From Streptomyces hokutonensis (lineage in GTDB: Bacteria; Actinomycetota; Actinomycetes; Streptomycetales; Streptomycetaceae), in contig NZ_BARG01000044.1 in the NCBI RefSeq assembly GCF_000376565.1, forward strand, positions 124,001 to 188,000: DNA of 64,000 nucleotides. The letters run 5' to 3'. The translations under genes and the position numbers were made by a program. Positions 34,727-43,399 of the stretch are shown here, in pieces. The notes below the pieces were generated by a model. It ran no database searches and was not told the origin of the DNA. It worked only from the letters and a program-made list of their open reading frames with translations. Numbering within the stretch: position 1 is the stretch's first letter; every line of letters begins with the position of its first letter.

Positions 34727-36004
34727 TCACCTTCCGTACAGGGCGGGTCGGGTCGTGTCTGGCTGGAACTGGGCGGGCAGTGACGTGGGCCCGGCCAGGA
34801 ACGGTCCGGGCAGGGTGGGCACGTCGGACCGGTTGATGGTGAGAGCGAGTTTGGGCAGGCGGTCGAGGGCGCGTTCGACGGCGGTCTGGCCGATGATCCG
34901 TGCGATGCCCGGGGCCGGGCAGCCGTGGGCGCCGGCGGAGAAGGCGTGGTGGCCGCGGTTGCCCGCGAAGCTGCTGGGCGAGGTGCCGACGAAGAGGTCC
35001 GGGTCGTTGTTGGCGGCGGCGAACGAGCAGAGAATCGGGTAGCCGGGCTGGACGAGGACGCCCTGGATCAGCTGGGGGCCGCGCGCGTACAGGGGGGAGT
35101 AGTTGGCGACGGGCGGGTTCTTCCACAGCACCGCTTCGAGGGCGGCTTCCACGGGGCGGACGCCGGTGTGGACGCTGCCGGCGAACTGCGGGTCGGTGAT
35201 GATGTCGAGCAGGGCGCTGCCGATGTATTCGGTCGTGGGGGGAGCGGCTGCGCCGAACAGGAGAAGGAGGGTCTGCACCATCTCCTCGTCGGTGAGGCCG
35301 CCTTGGATCAGGTAGCTGATGACGTCCGAGCCGGGGCGGGCGCGCTTGCGGCGGGTGAGTTCCAGGCAGGCCGCTTCAAGGTCCGCGTTGGCCTGGGCCG
35401 CGTCGTCGCCGGCGTCGAAGACACGGCTGACCGCGTGGATGATGCGTTCGCCGAGGGCGGGTGGGCAGTCGAACATGCCGATCACGGTCAGCATCGGCAG
35501 CGGGCCCGCGTACTGGGCCATGAGATCCGCGTGCCCCGCCGCGGCGATGGCGTCGAGCAGTTGGTCGGCGATCTGGGCGACGGAGTCGCCCAGCGCGAAT
35601 GTGTCGACCCGGTCGAGGGCACTGGTGATGGCGTGGCGCAGCCGGAGGTGTTCGGCGCCGTCCTTCCACAGGGCGTTGTCGCGCGGCCCCATCATCATGA
35701 GGGCTGGACTGTTGGCCGGGACCTGGCCGAGCTGGAGTGCCCTCCAGTGTGCCGGGTCCTTTGCGAACAGGTCCGGGTTGTTGCGCACGAGGTAGCTGAC
35801 GGACCAGTGGGTGACGGCCAGGTATCCGTAGACACCGTGGTGGATCTCGACCGGAGCGACCGGGGCCTGTGCGCGCAGGCGGGCGTAGGTGGCGTGGGGG
35901 TCGGCGCTGAAGGTGGGGCCGAAGATGGGCAGCGGCCTGTCGGGCGGCGGGGCCGGCGCGGACACCGGGCACTGCGGGACTCCGGGCTGGGGACGGGTGG
36001 TCAT
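34727..36004 (-). CDS. Cytochrome P450, CYP157-like, ExxR motif altered
   Basis: 425 residues. The haem-binding loop FSAGAHGCPAPGIA is intact. The K-helix reads LEAVLWKNPPV, so ExxR becomes E-x-x-L-W, the hallmark of CYP157 proteins in Streptomyces conservons. The I-helix FGAAAPPTTEYI also lacks the usual acidic residue. CYP157 enzymes can still bind haem despite lacking the ExxR arginine. ATGA overlap with cvnD. It may work together with the following CYP154-like protein. Confidence 0.9.
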   Translation of the reverse strand: MTTRPQPGVPQCPVSAPAPPPDRPLPIFGPTFSADPHATYARLRAQAPVAPVEIHHGVYGYLAVTHWSVSYLVRNNPDLFAKDPAHWRALQLGQVPANSPALMMMGPRDNALWKDGAEHLRLRHAITSALDRVDTFALGDSVAQIADQLLDAIAAAGHADLMAQYAGPLPMLTVIGMFDCPPALGERIIHAVSRVFDAGDDAAQANADLEAACLELTRRKRARPGSDVISYLIQGGLTDEEMVQTLLLLFGAAAPPTTEYIGSALLDIITDPQFAGSVHTGVRPVEAALEAVLWKNPPVANYSPLYARGPQLIQGVLVQPGYPILCSFAAANNDPDLFVGTSPSSFAGNRGHHAFSAGAHGCPAPGIARIIGQTAVERALDRLPKLALTINRSDVPTLPGPFLAGPTSLPAQFQPDTTRPALYGR

Positions 36005-36546
36005 CGGCTGGGCTCCGGCGTCAGGGTGAGGAGGTGTGTGATGAGTGCGATCAGCGCGTCGCGGCAGCTGCTTCGGTCGCGGGCGTCGCAGGTCACGACC
36101 GGGGTCGTGGCCTCCAGGCGCATCACCTCGCGCAGCCGGTCCGCGGTCGGCTCGGGAGCGCCGTCGAACCGGTTGATGGCCACCGCGTAGGGCAGGCCGA
36201 GGTCCTCAATGAGTTCGAGGATGGGATAGGTGTCGTCGAGGCGACGAGTGTCGGCCAGGAGGAGCACGCCGAGCGCACCGTGGGCCAGGTCCTGGAGGAT
36301 GGGGAAGAAGCGGGGCTGCCCTGGTGCACCGAACAGATAGAGGACGAGGTTGTCATTCAGGTGCAGGCGGCCGAAGTCCATGGCCACCGTGGTCTTCGTC
36401 TTGCCGGGCAGGTCCGTGCGGTCGACGTCCGCACCTGCGCTCGTCATGGTTTCCTCGGTCGTGACGGGCCGGATCTGGGACACGCTGCCGATCAGCGTGG
36501 TCTTCCCGGCCGAGAGGTGACCGGCGACGAGGATCTTCGTGGTCAC
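36001..36546 (-). CDS. cvnD: Conservon GTP-binding protein CvnD
   Basis: 181 residues from GTG (VTTKILVAGHLSAGKTT). P-loop AGHLSAGKTT, switch region TTVAMDFGRLHL, APGQPRF replacing the DxxG context, and NRFDG for guanine. Small Ras-like GTPases end each conservon core and are released or recruited by the CvnA-B-C membrane complex. An in-frame TTG at 36597 would overlap cvnC but is a weaker start. Confidence 0.9.
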   Translation of the reverse strand: MTTKILVAGHLSAGKTTLIGSVSQIRPVTTEETMTSAGADVDRTDLPGKTKTTVAMDFGRLHLNDNLVLYLFGAPGQPRFFPILQDLAHGALGVLLLADTRRLDDTYPILELIEDLGLPYAVAINRFDGAPEPTADRLREVMRLEATTPVVTCDARDRSSCRDALIALITHLLTLTPEPSR

Positions 36547-36574
36547 CTCGGTCCCGCGCAGGACCGGCGCGGGT

Positions 36575-36943
36575 TCAGAGCTTGTGCAGCCCTTCAAGGA
36601 CAGCCTCCAGCAGCGTTCGGTCGGGGGCTTCGGCGGCTTCGTGGATGCGCCCCGCGGTCGTGATGTGTCCGGTTTCCATGAGGTCCGCGAGCAGGATGCG
36701 GACTACGCATATGGGCAGGTTCAGGAGGGCGCCGAGTTCGGCGACCGACTGGGCACTGCGGGCGAGCAGGTCGAGGATCGCGTTCTGCTCGTGATTGAGC
36801 TGGGCCCGGCCGGGCTGAGGGGAATAGGGAGACAGGGCAACGAGGGTGACGAAGTCAAACGTGTTGCGGCTGGCCGTGGCACGGCCACCGGTGACCACGT
36901 ATGTCCGTACCAGCGGGTCACCGCCGTGCCCTGCGGACGTCAT
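36575..36943 (-). CDS. cvnC: Conservon DUF742 protein CvnC
   Basis: 122 residues. Typical DUF742: GGDPLVRTYVVTGGRATASRN at the N-terminus, then a winged-helix-like C-terminus (AILDLLARSAQSVAELGALL, VRILLADLMETGHI). It binds CvnB/CvnA in the heterotrimeric-G-protein-like complex. ATGA overlap with cvnB. Confidence 0.92.
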   Translation of the reverse strand: MTSAGHGGDPLVRTYVVTGGRATASRNTFDFVTLVALSPYSPQPGRAQLNHEQNAILDLLARSAQSVAELGALLNLPICVVRILLADLMETGHITTAGRIHEAAEAPDRTLLEAVLEGLHKL

Positions 36944-37362
36944 CCCTGCTCGGCGGACGGTCGCGGATCGACCGCCAGCGCGTCACTCAGGCGTTTGACG
37001 ATGTCGGCCATGGTGTAAGAGAAGTGGTCGATCTCCACTGCCGTACCGGCCGAGGCCACCAGGAACGAGCCGTTGCCGGCGGCGATGACGAACAGGTACC
37101 CGTCCCGGTACTGGACCATCGTCTGTTGCCAGGGAGTGTCCAGGTCGCTGACGAATTCGGCGCCGTTGCGGCTGAGGGACTGGAGCCCGGTCGTGGTCGC
37201 CGCGATCCTTTCGGCGAGCACCCGGCCGACGCCGTCCGAGGCCGACATCGCGAGCCCGTCGGCGGACAGCAGGACGGCGTGCCGGGCATGGGGGACCTTC
37301 ACGAGTTCATCGAGGATCCAGCTCAGGTCGGGGCGTTGCTTCGACTCCGGGTAGGCGTTCAT
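36940..37362 (-). CDS. cvnB: Conservon roadblock/LC7 protein CvnB
   Basis: 140 residues. Roadblock fold: LSWILDELVKVPHARHAVLL, SADGLAMSASDGV, FVIAAGNGSFLVASAG. Roadblock proteins in conservons are thought to control the small GTPase. ATGA overlaps join it to cvnA and cvnC. Confidence 0.93.
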   Translation of the reverse strand: MNAYPESKQRPDLSWILDELVKVPHARHAVLLSADGLAMSASDGVGRVLAERIAATTTGLQSLSRNGAEFVSDLDTPWQQTMVQYRDGYLFVIAAGNGSFLVASAGTAVEIDHFSYTMADIVKRLSDALAVDPRPSAEQG

Positions 37363-38672
37363 CGCGTCGGCTCCTCGGGAGCGGTGGGGGTTTCGGTGGT
37401 GGGGTTGTGCACGGACTGGGTGCCCTGCGCGAACGCGGCGAGCCCGCGGCCGGAACCCGGGGGCGGGGGTTCCGACGCGACCAGTTCCGGAGCCCTGTGG
37501 CGGGGCCCCCCGCGCCGCGGGCCGCGGGCCGCGAGTCCGTCGGGCGTCACCTGGTATCCGCCGTTGGAGACGGGCTGGTTGTCGTCGGCGGCCGGGGAAG
37601 CCGCCTGTGCCGGCTGAGTCGTACCGGGCTCGGAGGCGTCGGTCGGCGGAGCGGCGAGCATGGTGCGGGGCAGATGCACCACGACCCGGATTCCGCCGTG
37701 GACCGAGTGCGCATGGTCGAGAAACACGCGGAAGCCGTACCGATGGGCGAGCGCTCCCACGCCCAGATGGCCAAAGGCGGGCGGTGTGCGCAGCTCCGTG
37801 AGCCTGACGGGGTGATCTCCGGACAGACGCCGGGCTGCTTCTTCGCGGACTTCGGCCGTCATGCCGGACCCGGCGTCGTGGATCTCGATGCTGATGCCCT
37901 GGTGGGCATCTACGAAGGTCACCTCGACCGGTGTGTTCGGTGCGCTGTGCCGGGCGGCGTTGTCCAGCAGTTCCGCCACCGCGAGCACCACCGGTTCCAC
38001 GAACCGGCTGGACAGGTGATAGGGGATTTCCCTGGGAACCCGCACTCTGGAGTAGTCGCGGATTCGTGACACGCCTCCCCGGACCGCGTCCAGCATCGGC
38101 ACGTCCTCACGCTGACGGCCCGGCCACTTGTCGATGATCACCGCGAGGATCTGCAGGCGCCGGGCCAGCTGGCTCGCCGCGTGGTCGATCGGCTGGACCC
38201 GCGCCAGGACCTTCTCGTCGTGCTCTGCGTTCAGCAGGTCGGTGATCGCGGTCTGTATCTCGTAGACCAGTGGCTGAACCGAGCTGGTGGCAGCATGTAC
38301 GGCGGCGCGGGCGGACGCCTCGGCCCGAGCGGCGGCCTCCGTGAGCGCGGCATCGAGCTGCTCCAGGATCGCCTGATACGCCCTGCCGGTCTCGGTCCCG
38401 GCCAGGTGCGGGTGCAACATCAGCCCGGCGGAGGAGGCGAGGGTGCCGGTACCGTTCTGGAGGGCGTACACCAGCCCCGGAATCCTGGCTTTGGCCAGGT
38501 GCCAGGCTTCCTCGTCCCGCTCGGCCAACTGCCGCTCGATGTCAATCTCGGCACCCTCGATGTCGGCCTCAGCGCGTTTGGCCTTGCCCCGGTAGTGCAG
38601 CGCGGCCAAACTCGCGGCACCGAGACCGGCAGACGGCGCCCAGAGCAGCGCGTTCTGTATCAGGGACGTCAT
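37359..38672 (-). CDS. cvnA: Conservon sensor kinase-like protein CvnA
   Basis: 437 residues from ATG (MTSLIQNALLWAPSAG) with GAGGA upstream. A short hydrophobic N-terminus, a long coiled coil (residues 30-150), and a GHKL ATPase (LAVAELLDNAARHSAPNTP, IHDAGSGMT) are followed by a Pro-rich tail. CvnA lacks a canonical phosphorylated His and recruits the other Cvn proteins. This copy has a weak membrane anchor compared with CvnA proteins that have large extracellular loops. Confidence 0.92.
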   Translation of the reverse strand: MTSLIQNALLWAPSAGLGAASLAALHYRGKAKRAEADIEGAEIDIERQLAERDEEAWHLAKARIPGLVYALQNGTGTLASSAGLMLHPHLAGTETGRAYQAILEQLDAALTEAAARAEASARAAVHAATSSVQPLVYEIQTAITDLLNAEHDEKVLARVQPIDHAASQLARRLQILAVIIDKWPGRQREDVPMLDAVRGGVSRIRDYSRVRVPREIPYHLSSRFVEPVVLAVAELLDNAARHSAPNTPVEVTFVDAHQGISIEIHDAGSGMTAEVREEAARRLSGDHPVRLTELRTPPAFGHLGVGALAHRYGFRVFLDHAHSVHGGIRVVVHLPRTMLAAPPTDASEPGTTQPAQAASPAADDNQPVSNGGYQVTPDGLAARGPRRGGPRHRAPELVASEPPPPGSGRGLAAFAQGTQSVHNPTTETPTAPEEPTR

Positions 38673-38748
38673 CAGATCCTCACGGACGTACGGGAGTCGG
38701 GGACGGGACACTCGGCGACGCGCAGCAGCGGCAGTACGGGATGCAGCA

Positions 38749-39228
38749 TCATCGGCGCGGTGAAGGCCCGGCCGGCGCGCGCCCGGCGTTGCCGAGGCGG
38801 ACCCACCGCAGGTGCCCGTCGGCCGGGGCCAGTACCGGCGGCACCTGAAGCGTGCCGCTGTCCCTGTGAACCGCCGGCGTCGGCCAGTACGTCTCGAAGC
38901 CCGACCCGGGCGGGAGGAACAGCACCCACTCACCAGGGCGGGCAAGGACTGCACCCACGGGATGGGGACGGTGATGAGCGAGACGAGCGAGGACCTGCCG
39001 AGCCTGCGGTTCGGGCAGAACCAAGGTGTCGAACAGGTCGCCGACCGAGACCTCGACAGGTAACGAGGCCAGACAGGCGGCCGGGAGCACGCTGGCCAGC
39101 GTGGGGTTCGATGCCACTGCTACGTGCATCTTCCGGCTCGGCAGTGAGACACCGCTGTCCCGGCTGACCATCGCGGCGATGTGCGGGTCTGCGACAGGCC
39201 CGAAGTCCTTGATGCGGGCGCGAGTCAT
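38749..39228 (-). CDS. Unknown protein upstream of conservon
   Basis: 159 residues from ATG (MTRARIKDFG). Segments with strand/helix character include KMHVAVASNPTLASVLPAAC, EVSVGDLFDTLVLPEPQAR and GEWVLFLPPGSGFETYW. The last resembles part of small prim-pol-like or regulatory proteins of streptomycetes but is too weak for assignment. It precedes cvnA by 76 bases and may be co-transcribed. Confidence 0.55.
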   Translation of the reverse strand: MTRARIKDFGPVADPHIAAMVSRDSGVSLPSRKMHVAVASNPTLASVLPAACLASLPVEVSVGDLFDTLVLPEPQARQVLARLAHHRPHPVGAVLARPGEWVLFLPPGSGFETYWPTPAVHRDSGTLQVPPVLAPADGHLRWVRLGNAGRAPAGPSPRR

Positions 39229-39757
39229 GTTTTCGTTTCGGGGAAGGCCCGGACGGTCCGGGCGTACGGATGGTGTGGCACAGGAGGGATCAGCAGCACT
39301 CGCCGGACCGCTGGAAGGGAGAACCGGATCTCCCTCACACGTGGCGGGAGCACGGACTTGGGCCCGTCCTTCCAGCGTCGGTAGGCCCAAGAACCGGGCG
39401 GGACGAAGCCGGCAGAGGGACAGCGCCCGTCCCTGCGACTGGTTAGCGGGCCAGTCGTGCGGAGTGGACGGGCGGCGGTTGGATCAGGAGCCGGAGCATG
39501 GAAGCGGAAGTCCTTCCGAGTGGAGTGATTTCACATGACCGGAGGACGAAGGCGCGGGACTGCCCCGGCGGGCGAAGCCATATCGATCGGGTCGCTCCGA
39601 AGGAAGCCCTGTACGGATCGTGGTCACACAGTGACCGTCTCGCGAGCCGGGGCGCCTCACCAGGGGAATTCGGAGGGGGAAAAAATCTGTCAAGGGGGAA
39701 ACGGAAGAGGGAAGTTGCAGCCATGATTGGCACACACACGAGGACAAGGTCACGCTC
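39229..39757. other. Divergent intergenic region upstream of XRE-TPR regulator
   Basis: 529 bp without a supported gene. Besides the 70-bp leader (39661-39730) it contains an imperfect inverted sequence GGAAGTCCTTCC at 39508-39519. It must hold promoters for the minus-strand gene at 39228 and the plus-strand regulator. Confidence 0.4.
39661..39730 (+). promoter_or_regulatory. Leader motif copy 1, shared by two regulators
   Basis: Starts CAGGGGAATTCGGAGGGGGA, then an A-run, TCTGTCAA, a second G-run with AAAC, and ends CCATGATTGG. Direct repeats of GGGGGAAA lie 19 bases apart. The reverse strand reads TTGACAGA, a perfect -35-like hexamer. It lies 28-98 bases before the regulator start at 39758. 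The almost identical sequence at 58606-58674 precedes the paralogue at 58703. Confidence 0.7.
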
Positions 39758-41164
39758 ATGGCAACAGACCCGTTCGCGGAACTGCTGATCCAGCTCCGGA
39801 AGGGAGCAGGCCGGACGCAAGAGCAGCAGGCCGACGCGATCAACGCTGCCTCGGGCCGGGAAACCGTGACCCGACGTGAGATCACCCGCTACGAGAACTC
39901 CAGAACCATCCCGACAAACCACACGCTTGTGTACATCGCGATGGCCTGTGGCACATCCACCGAATGCTTACAGCGGGAGGCGGCAGCCGCCCGTGCGCGG
40001 CGCAGACAGAGCGCCCAGGGGGAAGGAGAGAGCCAAGACAGCACGAAACGCCACACCCTGCTTGAGGGTGCCGTAGTCGACACGGTCGCCGTCGAGCCAC
40101 TCTGGGACAGTCCCGTAGACATCACATCGACTCTTGACGTCCTGCTGGCATCCAATACTGCGTTGGCCGCCCTTCAGGCATCGAGCGACGTACTGCTGCG
40201 CATCATCGAGGAGTACGAGTCTGACGGCCCCACGGGCCCCTTCCAGCTCGCGGCCGAGACACGCCGGCTCCGCTCCCGTCTGCACAAACTGTTGCAAGGG
40301 CACCAGCCGCCTTCCCACCGTACCGAGCTATTCCGGATCGCCTCACGCACCTCGGCGGTCCTGGGTTATATGGCCGTCAACGCCGGACGCCACAACCTGA
40401 CCACGGCCTACTGCACTGAAGCAGTGGCCATGGCGGTGGACATCGGCGATCTGGAAACAGTGATGTGGGCCCACGGCACGCTGTCGCTGTCGGCTTACTA
40501 CCGAGGAAACCTCACGGACGCAGTTCGCTGGGCCAGCGCGGGTATCGACCTTGCTCCCGACCATCCGCAGGCGATCCGCTTACAAGTCAACGGACTTGCC
40601 CGCGCACTCGCCCGCCAAGGCGACCGTCCTGGCACGCTCAAAGCGATCTTGGCGGCCGAAGACCTCACCGCCCGACACGACGTCAGCTCCGCTCTCACTC
40701 CATGTATTTCTCTGGAGCCCTACGGTCTTCCCCGCACTCTGGCAAACGCGATCACCGGCCATGTCGCCCTCGGTGACACCGCTGACGTCCTGCGCTACGA
40801 GAACGAGATCAGCGGACACGTCGCCACCTCCGAATCGGATTGGACCCGCTCCCTTGTGGCACTCGACGTCGCAACCGTCCTCGTCTCCGGCCGTAGTACG
40901 GATGTCGAGCAGGCCATGCTCCTGGGGTGTCAGGTCCTGGACGACGCACAGCAAGGCCCCCTGATCCTTTCAGTCGTCCAGCGTGCCCACGCCCTGCACC
41001 GCAGTGCCAAGAGCTGGAAGGAGACTGCGGCCGTACGCGAGTACGGCGAGGCCCTGCGGGCGTGGTCAGATACCCCTCGCGTACGACAGTTGACCGAATC
41101 TGTCACGATGTCCGCATCAGGAGATGCCTCAGGAAGGACGTCGCCAACGGAATGGCTCCGCTGA
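39758..41164 (+). CDS. XRE-family regulator with TPR-like domain (1)
   Basis: 468 residues from ATG (MATDPFAELLIQLRK), AAGG upstream. The HTH occupies residues 8-70 (RTQEQQADAINAASGRETVT, RREITRYENSRTIPTNHT). The remainder is helical and TPR-like (YMAVNAGRHNLTTAYCTEAV, WAHGTLSLSAYYRGNLTDAV). Such proteins often control neighbouring secondary-metabolite genes. It is a clear paralogue of the protein at 58703, including the leader. It overlaps the 2H-phosphoesterase-like gene downstream by 13 bases. Confidence 0.87.
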   Translation: MATDPFAELLIQLRKGAGRTQEQQADAINAASGRETVTRREITRYENSRTIPTNHTLVYIAMACGTSTECLQREAAAARARRRQSAQGEGESQDSTKRHTLLEGAVVDTVAVEPLWDSPVDITSTLDVLLASNTALAALQASSDVLLRIIEEYESDGPTGPFQLAAETRRLRSRLHKLLQGHQPPSHRTELFRIASRTSAVLGYMAVNAGRHNLTTAYCTEAVAMAVDIGDLETVMWAHGTLSLSAYYRGNLTDAVRWASAGIDLAPDHPQAIRLQVNGLARALARQGDRPGTLKAILAAEDLTARHDVSSALTPCISLEPYGLPRTLANAITGHVALGDTADVLRYENEISGHVATSESDWTRSLVALDVATVLVSGRSTDVEQAMLLGCQVLDDAQQGPLILSVVQRAHALHRSAKSWKETAAVREYGEALRAWSDTPRVRQLTESVTMSASGDASGRTSPTEWLR

Positions 41165-41883
41165 TATCGCACCCGGACGCGTTCCCCGCCACGCCTCCTC
41201 CGGACCTCGATGATCCCGCGGTCATCGTTGCCCACGAGTGGCAGGCTTTCGATGAGCTGGTCCAGATGCAAGACCACTGGCAGCGCCCGGGATGGACTGC
41301 GGAGACCCGGGCCTACTACTGGCTGATCACCATCCCCGACGACCACACCTTCGTCGCCCACGCTCTGCGCAGTCAGCACTTCGTCCGCGATCTCGGAGTG
41401 TTCGATCTGATCGGCGTGGGGGACTTCCACCTCACGCTCGGTCGCATTGGTCGCACTGATGAAGTCGATGAGGACCAACTCAGGTATATCGCCGAGGCTG
41501 TTCAGGCCAGTGCGCCGCACACGTTCAAGCTGTCGGCCCTGCCCCTGACCGGATCCCGCGGAGCCCTGCGCTACAGCGTTGCTCCCTGGACTCCAGTCAT
41601 TTCTCTCCACCAGCTCCTGGTCGAGACGTCGGCCGGATGCGGCCTACCCCCCATGAAGAGCACCAGCAGGCTCAGACCGCACATTGGGATTGGCTACTGC
41701 CACACAGCGGGTCCGGCCGGCCCCGTCCATGCAGCTGTGAAGCCCCTCCGATCGTTGCCACCCATAGACCTGCTGGTCGATCGCATCGATCTTGTTGAAA
41801 TGCGACGTGAGTGTGCTTCCTACAAGTGGCGCGTCGTCCAGACCGTTCGGCTGCCACGCGCCGATGGCGTGGGACTCGCCTGA
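41152..41883 (+). CDS. 2H phosphoesterase (2'-5' RNA ligase-like)
   Basis: 243 residues from ATG (MAPLISHPDAFPA) with AGGAAGG twelve bases upstream, overlapping the regulator by 13 bases. The two motifs are GDFHLTLGRIG and LRPHIGIGYC, matching the paired HxT/S boxes although the second has Gly for Ser/Thr. Members cleave or join 2',3'-cyclic phosphates and 2'-5' links. Coupling to a regulator suggests a shared response. It ends convergent to the kdsB operon. Confidence 0.75.
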   Translation: MAPLISHPDAFPATPPPDLDDPAVIVAHEWQAFDELVQMQDHWQRPGWTAETRAYYWLITIPDDHTFVAHALRSQHFVRDLGVFDLIGVGDFHLTLGRIGRTDEVDEDQLRYIAEAVQASAPHTFKLSALPLTGSRGALRYSVAPWTPVISLHQLLVETSAGCGLPPMKSTSRLRPHIGIGYCHTAGPAGPVHAAVKPLRSLPPIDLLVDRIDLVEMRRECASYKWRVVQTVRLPRADGVGLA

Positions 41884-41989
41884 TCTGCACGAATTTGTGC
41901 ACGAGTCCATGGTCGATGAGGCGACGGACAGCGTGGCCCCGCCACTGATCAGGAGATAGACGTCAAACCGGGGGTGCAGGCGAGTGAAG

Positions 41990-42796
41990 TCACTGCAGGC
42001 CGCCCGAGGCGGGGCAACCGCGGGTTCCGGCAGCGATCGCTCGGCTACGCAGGATTTTGAAGGCCCTTGCGAGATCCTCGGGAGTGTCAACGGCTACGCC
42101 CTCGTCCGTGACGGGAAGCATCCGAACGCCGTACCCGTTCTCGATGAAACGCAGCATCTCCACGCCCTCAGCCTTCTCCAAGGGCCCCTGAGGGAGCTGT
42201 TGGAATTGCCGGAGAGCCTCACCCGTGAAGCCGTAGAGGCCGAGTTGGCGCAGGTATGTGGGGCGGGTCCCTCGCGGGTAGGGGATCGGCTGGCGCGAGA
42301 ACATCAAGGCGCTGCCGCTCGTTCCCACCACGGTTTTGACGACGTTGTGGTCGAGCACGGCAGCGGCGTCGACCAGTTCCGTATAGGCGTTCACCGCGAG
42401 GTTGCCGGTGGTGAGGTGGTGCAGAGCGTCGGAGACGGCGTCGATCGCGGCCGGCGAGATGAATGGCTCGTCGCCCTGGACGTTGATGTAGCCGTCGGCG
42501 GACACACGCTCGGCGCACTCCGCGACGCGGTCGGTGCCGGTGAGATGTTCCCGGGTGCGCATGGACTCGATGCCCAGGCGGCGGCAGACGGCCTCGATGC
42601 GTGCGTCGTCGGTCGCGACCACCACGCCGTCGAGACGCGTGGCCTCCAAGCATCGCTGGTGCACGTGCCACAGCAGAGGTTTGTCCCCGAGCAGGGCCAA
42701 GGGTTTTCCGGGGAAGCGTGAGGCGCCCCACCGGCAGGGGATGACCGCGATGTGGCGGCGTACGGTGCGTGGTTGTGCTGGTGAGGCGGCGGACAT
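41990..42796 (-). CDS. kdsB: KdsB-like 3-deoxy-sugar-acid cytidylyltransferase
   Basis: 268 residues. Diagnostic KdsB features: AVIPCRWGASRFPGKPLA (CTP-binding loop), VVATDDARIEA, LTGTDRVAECAE, YINVQGDEPFI, LGLYGFTGEALRQF, PLEKAEGVEMLRF and AVDTPEDLARAF. The enzyme couples CMP from CTP to a Kdo-like sugar acid. Gram-positive bacteria have no Kdo lipopolysaccharide, so a role in a natural product or cell-surface sugar is likely. Last gene of a 14-gene minus-strand operon. Confidence 0.92.
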   Translation of the reverse strand: MSAASPAQPRTVRRHIAVIPCRWGASRFPGKPLALLGDKPLLWHVHQRCLEATRLDGVVVATDDARIEAVCRRLGIESMRTREHLTGTDRVAECAERVSADGYINVQGDEPFISPAAIDAVSDALHHLTTGNLAVNAYTELVDAAAVLDHNVVKTVVGTSGSALMFSRQPIPYPRGTRPTYLRQLGLYGFTGEALRQFQQLPQGPLEKAEGVEMLRFIENGYGVRMLPVTDEGVAVDTPEDLARAFKILRSRAIAAGTRGCPASGGLQ

Positions 42797-42823
42797 GGCA
42801 AATACCCCCGGTTGGTTGGCGTT

Positions 42824-43399
42824 TCAGGAACGTGCGGGACGTTGAAGGAGCGCGAGCTTGGCGCGGACGGTCGGTGACGCGGTCTCCTCAAACGGCCGCC
42901 AGTCGTAGCCGCTGACCTCTTCGGTCTGGAGTGTCACCGTGTGCTGCGCTGTGAGCCGGAAGGCGAATCGGAAGTCGATGTGCTGGTGCGCCGGTTCCTC
43001 TTTGGCGGGGTTGGCGTCGATGTCGTGCACGTCGATGTCGAGGGGAACCGTCTCGAACCCGGGGAGCGGGGCGACCGCGTGGTCGGGGAGGCCGGCTTCC
43101 TCGAAGAGTTCGCGGAGGGCGGCGTGGAGGAGGTCCTGGTCGCCCGGTTCGATGTGGCCGCCCGGCGCGAGGTACTTGCCGGTGGCGTTGTGATGGATGT
43201 GCAGCACGCGGTCGGCGGCGTCGAGGACGATGGCGCTGCACGTGACGTGAGCGGGGAACGTCTTGCGGTGCGCGGGGTCCTGCGGGCCGGCCAGAGCGGT
43301 GAACAGCGGGGCGAGCAGCTGCTGTTCGCCCGCGTTGCGGACGAGATACGCCTCGGCGGTCGCGCGGATGCGGTCGGGGGACGGCGGCACGAGGGTCAC
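42824..43399 (-). CDS. NUDIX hydrolase
   Basis: 191 residues, GTG overlapping the previous stop (GTGA). The box region GGHIEPGDQDLLHAAL then RELFEEAGL keeps the REL-x-EE-x-GL core but has a one-residue shift in its first half. HVTCSAIVLDAADRVLHIHH gives the N-terminal strand. Probably hydrolyses a nucleotide-sugar or related diphosphate intermediate of the operon. Confidence 0.85.
   Translation of the reverse strand: MTLVPPSPDRIRATAEAYLVRNAGEQQLLAPLFTALAGPQDPAHRKTFPAHVTCSAIVLDAADRVLHIHHNATGKYLAPGGHIEPGDQDLLHAALRELFEEAGLPDHAVAPLPGFETVPLDIDVHDIDANPAKEEPAHQHIDFRFAFRLTAQHTVTLQTEEVSGYDWRPFEETASPTVRAKLALLQRPARS

Noticed and set aside
41990-42796. KdsB as part of lipopolysaccharide synthesis
   Set aside because: No other lipopolysaccharide genes are present and all other features indicate a Gram-positive actinomycete.
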